Assembly (NCBI GenBank): GCA_021287165.1
Contig: JAJTAY010000002.1
Location: 1 to 64,000, forward strand
DNA length: 64,000 nucleotides
Source of the DNA: Bacteroidia bacterium
GTDB taxonomy: Bacteria; Bacteroidota; Bacteroidia; Bacteroidales; F082
Reading direction: 5' to 3'
Below are positions 63,703 to 64,000 of the stretch, piece after piece (position 1 is the first letter of the stretch; the number at the start of each line of letters is the position of its first letter). The notes below the pieces were generated by a model, which was given only the letters and a program-made list of their open reading frames with translations, was not told the DNA's origin and made no database searches. The translations under genes and the position numbers were made by a program.

Positions 63703-64000
63703 ATGGACGACAGCCGCAAGATTTTCCGCTTTCTGCAGATGGTAGCCCGATTGCGTTCGCCGCTGGGATGCACCAAAGACGAGCTTTCGCTGAATTTTAA
63801 CCTGAGCCGGCGCACAGTGGAACGCTATTTCGGCCTGATGCGCGACCTGGGTTTTCTGCTCGTGCAGCGCAATGGCCGGTACAATATCGAAAGCCTCGAC
63901 AAACGCAGCCTCAAACACGAGAACCTCATCGTCTTCACCCTCGAGGAAGCGGCGGTGCTGCGCGAAGCCTTGCTGGCACACCGCATCAAACCCGATGTGC
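63703..64000 (+). CDS. WYL-type transcriptional regulator, N-terminal part
   Basis: 99 codons to the window edge, open. MDDSRKIFRFLQMVARLRSPLG then CTKDELSLNFNLSRRTVERYFGLMRDLGFLLVQRNGRYNI is a DeoR/HTH_11-type helix-turn-helix, followed by FTLEEAAVLREALLA, as at the front of WYL proteins. The WYL domain itself would be beyond the window. Codon use is similar to the core genes. Confidence 0.75.
   Translation, partial: MDDSRKIFRFLQMVARLRSPLGCTKDELSLNFNLSRRTVERYFGLMRDLGFLLVQRNGRYNIESLDKRSLKHENLIVFTLEEAAVLREALLAHRIKPDV

Overview
The window (about half G+C by eye) is a chromosomal segment of a Bacteroidota bacterium, probably an environmental Bacteroidales-type lineage. Support: many genes and both tRNAs are preceded by the Bacteroidota -7 promoter word TAnnTTTG, sometimes with TTG 19-20 bases upstream. 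Shine-Dalgarno sites are rare. Family content fits too: DUF1573, PbpC with alpha-2-macroglobulin, long NusB, type B L31, DUF1343/NamZ and a GlmU-like sugar nucleotidyltransferase. The phylum is fairly safe; anything narrower is inference.

Layout. 1-8.2 kb: an acetate-type uptake operon (DUF485, ActP-like symporter, porin; minus) diverges from a Crp/Fnr regulator with FNR-like cysteines. Next to it a metallophosphoesterase overlaps a membrane sensor (Cache-PAS-PAS-CBS-CBS-nucleotidyltransferase). 8.3-16.3 kb: tRNA-Arg, then pbpC and a lipoprotein alpha-2-macroglobulin, overlapping by 4 bases. 16.4-31.6 kb: housekeeping genes (mnmE, K+/H+ antiporter, PPK2, rarA, tRNA-Met, DUF1573, aminotransferase, nusB, a GT2 fusion, gcvT, Mpg) and two secreted proteins of unknown function. 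31.6-39 kb: a PutP-like symporter broken at a homopolymer, DUF1858, pdxH, a DUF218-like/DUF1684 fusion, and a histidine kinase with an NtrC-type regulator. 39-42.5 kb: thrS-infC-rpmI-rplT, with a probable AUA start on infC and a hairpin before rplT. 42.6-51.4 kb: RNA methyltransferase, peptide-type binding protein, flavodoxin-like reductase, lon, GlmU-like enzyme, L31, acyl-CoA reductase. 51.4-55.5 kb: a serine cluster (serC, serA, four-helix-bundle protein, DUF1015, and a 58-residue winged-helix protein). 55.5-64 kb: accessory-looking DNA: heptad tandem repeats, xerD, repeat-rich spacers, a LolC/E permease divergent from NamZ, a CpcT-like protein, a gene fragment cut by a decayed IS3-type element, and the start of a WYL-type regulator.

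Main points for follow-up: the sensor nucleotidyltransferase/phosphoesterase pair beside the acetate genes; the heptad and dispersed intergenic repeats; a pseudoknot-capable structure with an intrinsic terminator inside the IS; the infC start; and the symporter frameshift. All domain calls are by reading and family knowledge only; no searches were run.
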